A DNA stretch of 7,185 bases from Acidobacteriota bacterium. GTDB lineage: Bacteria; Acidobacteriota; Terriglobia; Bryobacterales; Bryobacteraceae. Positions 5,644 through 7,185 of the stretch are shown one piece after another. The translations under genes were made by a program, and so were the position numbers. The notes under the pieces were generated by a model that saw only the letters and a list, made by a program, of their open reading frames with translations, had not been told where the DNA came from and ran no database searches. Numbering within the stretch: position 1 is the first letter of the stretch; the number at the start of each line of letters is the position of its first letter. The stretch is from positions 1-7,185 of the forward strand of contig CANNLB010000123.1 of assembly GCA_947505565.1 (NCBI GenBank), given 5' to 3'.

Positions 5644-6831
5644 TTATTGTTTCTCAATCATAGATTTTAGTTGGAGGAAAGCGGACTCTTCGTAATCTTC
5701 TTTAATGCGCTCGAGGCCTTCGGTGCGGGCGTCGCCGGGACGGGGCCCTTCTTTTTTCAGGCAGCGGCCGAGCATGGTGATGGCTTCCTGATCGCTGGGA
5801 ACGCGGTCGAGGACAGAGCGGAAGCGTTCGGCGGCCACATCGAAGCTGCGATTTTTCCAAAGGGCGTAGCCGACGTTGAAGTGATAGTCGGGATCGGAGT
5901 CGTCGCCGTCGAGGGCTTTGAGAAAGTTAGTCAGCGCTTCGGGTGAGTTGCGACGCATGAGCGCGGTACCGAGGTTGTTGAAGACCTCGTTGAGGGGTAC
6001 GGTGGTGGCGACGAGTCTGAAGGCTTGTTCGGCGGCGGCGTAGTCGGCGAGACGGTATTTGCAGATGCCGAGATAGAAGTGGGCTTCGCGGTAATGGGAG
6101 TCGGTGGGACGGACGCGGATGAACCAGGAGGAGGCTTCGAGGAAGGCGGATTTTTCCCAGTGATAGAGGCCGAGTTGGAAGCAAGGTTGCGAGAAATTGG
6201 GGTCGATACGGGCGGCTTGGGTAAAGAAGCGATGCTTGGAGGCGGGGTCGGCGATGAGGAGGCCGCGGATGTAGTATTCGAGGGCGTCGATCCGGACGCG
6301 AGCGCGTTTGGCCAGGAACGAGGCTTCGTCGAGGCGGGCGTCGGGGAGGATCTCGCGAAGGGTACGAAAGCAGAGGCGGCTTTGGAGCAGGGCGAGGTCG
6401 TCGAGGGGGCCTTCTTCGACGAGTTCGTCGCTTTGGCGGAGACGGCGGAGATCGAGGACGCGGGCCTTGATCAGAATGGACGGCTTGAGAAGCGATGCCC
6501 CTTCTTGCGGTTGGCGAATGAGTTCAAAGGTCCCGTAGACGACGTGTTTGGCGTCGAGTTCGTCGCCGATTTTGACGACCGAGGCGCGGGTGAGGAGAGC
6601 GTAGGGACGGATGCCGAGGCGCTTATAGGCGAGGGCCCGATCGTTACGATCGAGAACAAGGAGGCCTTGGCTCGAAATCGCCCCATGAACCATTTCGGCG
6701 ATGCTTTCGCCGATCCAATCGAGGTTCTTATCCTGAGATAGATTCGAAAAAGGAAGGACGACGGAGGAAGCGGCAGAGACAGGGAAGAGGGACACGAGCA
6801 GGACGATTACGAGAACCACACTGCGCTGCAT
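5644..6831 (-). CDS. Exported FlgO/TolB-N-like domain plus TPR protein (395 aa)
   Basis: A signal peptide (MQRSVVLVIVLLVSLFPVSAA) points to the periplasm. Residues about 22-165 resemble the FlgO/TolB N-terminal type of domain: 'VVLPFSNLSQDKNLDWIGES', 'GLLVLDRNDRALAYKRLG', then 'ELDAKHVVYGTFEL' and 'ILIKARVLDLR'. In known proteins this fold often occurs in envelope assembly factors. From about 183 to 355 there are four to six TPR-like helix pairs. Examples are 'CFQLGLYHWEKSAFLEASSW' (217-236), 'HFYLGICKYRLADYAAAEQA' (251-270), 'FNNLGTALMRRNSPEALTNF' (284-303) and 'HFNVGYALWKNRSFDVAAER' (317-336). TPRs act as protein-binding scaffolds. A charged helical tail ends the protein. The ATG at 6831 gives the full signal peptide; the purine-rich AGAGGG touches the ATG, closer than usual. 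The gene lies 25 nt after the small secreted-protein gene and abuts the barrel gene with no gap, so a role as periplasmic partner of the barrel is plausible but unproven. Confidence 0.85.
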   Translation of the reverse strand: MQRSVVLVIVLLVSLFPVSAASSVVLPFSNLSQDKNLDWIGESIAEMVHGAISSQGLLVLDRNDRALAYKRLGIRPYALLTRASVVKIGDELDAKHVVYGTFELIRQPQEGASLLKPSILIKARVLDLRRLRQSDELVEEGPLDDLALLQSRLCFRTLREILPDARLDEASFLAKRARVRIDALEYYIRGLLIADPASKHRFFTQAARIDPNFSQPCFQLGLYHWEKSAFLEASSWFIRVRPTDSHYREAHFYLGICKYRLADYAAAEQAFRLVATTVPLNEVFNNLGTALMRRNSPEALTNFLKALDGDDSDPDYHFNVGYALWKNRSFDVAAERFRSVLDRVPSDQEAITMLGRCLKKEGPRPGDARTEGLERIKEDYEESAFLQLKSMIEKQ

Positions 6832-6856
6832 CCCTCTGATTGTATCTCGATGATGG

Positions 6857-7153
6857 CTACTTGACGACGATTTTGGTTTTGGTGCCGCCGATGCGGATTT
6901 CGGTGACGGTGAGCTTGCCGTCGGCGTTCGTGTAGCGCATGGAGGTGGACGCGAACTTGGCTTCGACTTGTTCGGACTTGACGGAGGTTTCTACGCTCGT
7001 CTTGCCGCGCTTGATAGTCATTTTGTCGCCATTGAGCTGGACTTTGTATTCGCCCGGCTTGAGTTCCTGGCCCGCGATGATGGAGGGCTGGAAGAGGATG
7101 ACATTAAAGCTGGAAGCGCCGGCGAGGGCGAAGGACGTCGCCAAGGCGAACAT
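6857..7153 (-). CDS. Small beta-rich, formerly secreted protein with an apparently interrupted signal peptide (98 aa as called)
   Basis: The body is a compact, strand-rich domain of about 80 residues: 'FNVILFQPSIIAGQELKPG', 'EYKVQLNGDKMTIKRGK', 'SVETSVKSEQVEAKFASTSM' and 'LTVTEIRIGGTKTKIVVK'. It resembles small secreted proteins I recall from Acidobacteria, with no assigned function. From the only usable ATG after the stop (7151-7153) the protein begins MFALATSFALAGASS, a signal peptide without its positively charged start and without a ribosome site. Extending the frame upstream gives ATG AAA TAG TTT ATT TCC ATG, so the natural protein was probably MKxFISMFALATSFALAGA with x now a stop. The gene is therefore either freshly broken, re-initiated at the inner ATG, or affected by one sequencing error. 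It is followed after 25 nt by the TPR gene. Confidence 0.6.
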   Translation of the reverse strand: MFALATSFALAGASSFNVILFQPSIIAGQELKPGEYKVQLNGDKMTIKRGKTSVETSVKSEQVEAKFASTSMRYTNADGKLTVTEIRIGGTKTKIVVK

Positions 7154-7171
7154 GGAAATAAACTATTTCAT
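7154..7171 (-). other. Displaced start: ATG-AAA-TAG mini-ORF in frame with the small secreted-protein gene
   Basis: ATG at 7169-7171 is followed by AAA and then TAG (7163-7165). The frame then continues through TTT ATT TCC into the called ATG. Met-Lys then Phe-Ile-Ser completes a textbook signal-peptide start. A single A-to-T change (AAG to TAG) would explain the stop. It could alternatively be a genuine two-codon leader with re-initiation 12 nt after its TAG (3 codons). Confidence 0.6.
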
Positions 7172-7185
7172 GGGATTACTTGGTT

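Noticed and set aside
4093..5670. Two long plus-strand frames (237 and 283 codons) opposite the barrel
   Set aside because: They are Gly/Glu/Val/Asp-rich with no domain, signal or ribosome site, as expected antisense to a GC-rich gene.
6025..6741. Plus-strand frame of 238 codons opposite the TPR gene
   Set aside because: It has the same acidic, Gly-rich shadow composition and is contradicted by clear TPR and FlgO-like sequence on the minus strand.

Overview
The window is GC-rich DNA that looks like an Acidobacteriota chromosome. A Bryobacter/Solibacter-type order is the best guess. This rests on the large Oar-like outer-membrane barrel with its 'FQFGLRFLM' C-terminus, the style of the exported TPR and Ig-like proteins, and the small secreted beta-rich protein. 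The lineage is inferred from family resemblance recalled from memory, not from a marker gene. All seven genes lie on the minus strand, so transcription runs from right to left. Coding density is very high and the only real intergenic gap is about 120 bp (3034-3156). I see no RNA genes, CRISPR arrays, insertion sequences or attachment sites.

Right half (7185 to 3157): a small exported protein (6857-7153) comes first. Its natural signal peptide seems to be cut by an in-frame TAG at codon 3 of the expected reading frame. After 25 nt comes an exported protein with a FlgO/TolB-N-like domain followed by TPRs (5644-6831). Its TAA stop directly abuts, in the same frame, the TTG start of an 828-residue outer-membrane beta-barrel (3157-5643). 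The barrel resembles the TonB-dependent/Oar family but has no room for the usual carboxypeptidase-regulatory and plug domains. A stem-loop plus T-tract (3079-3111) ends this unit.

Left half (3072 to 1): a perfect TATAAT element (3045-3050) sits so close to the start of a PP2C phosphatase gene (2269-3033) that its mRNA would be nearly leaderless. Three genes for exported proteins follow with tiny gaps or overlaps. They are an Ig-like (Big_1-type) protein with a C-terminal membrane segment (1585-2250), an unrecognised 169-residue secreted protein (1079-1588) and a protein with ASH/choice-of-anchor-D-like domains. The last one starts at 1092 and is still open at the left edge (1-1092).

Taken together, the window holds two envelope-oriented operons. 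One makes a barrel plus a periplasmic TPR partner. The other links a cytoplasmic Ser/Thr phosphatase to three exported, mostly beta-sandwich proteins. No function is established for either set. The most noteworthy observations are the stop in the signal peptide, the zero-gap in-frame TPR/barrel junction with a plug-less barrel, and the phosphatase-led operon of exported proteins.
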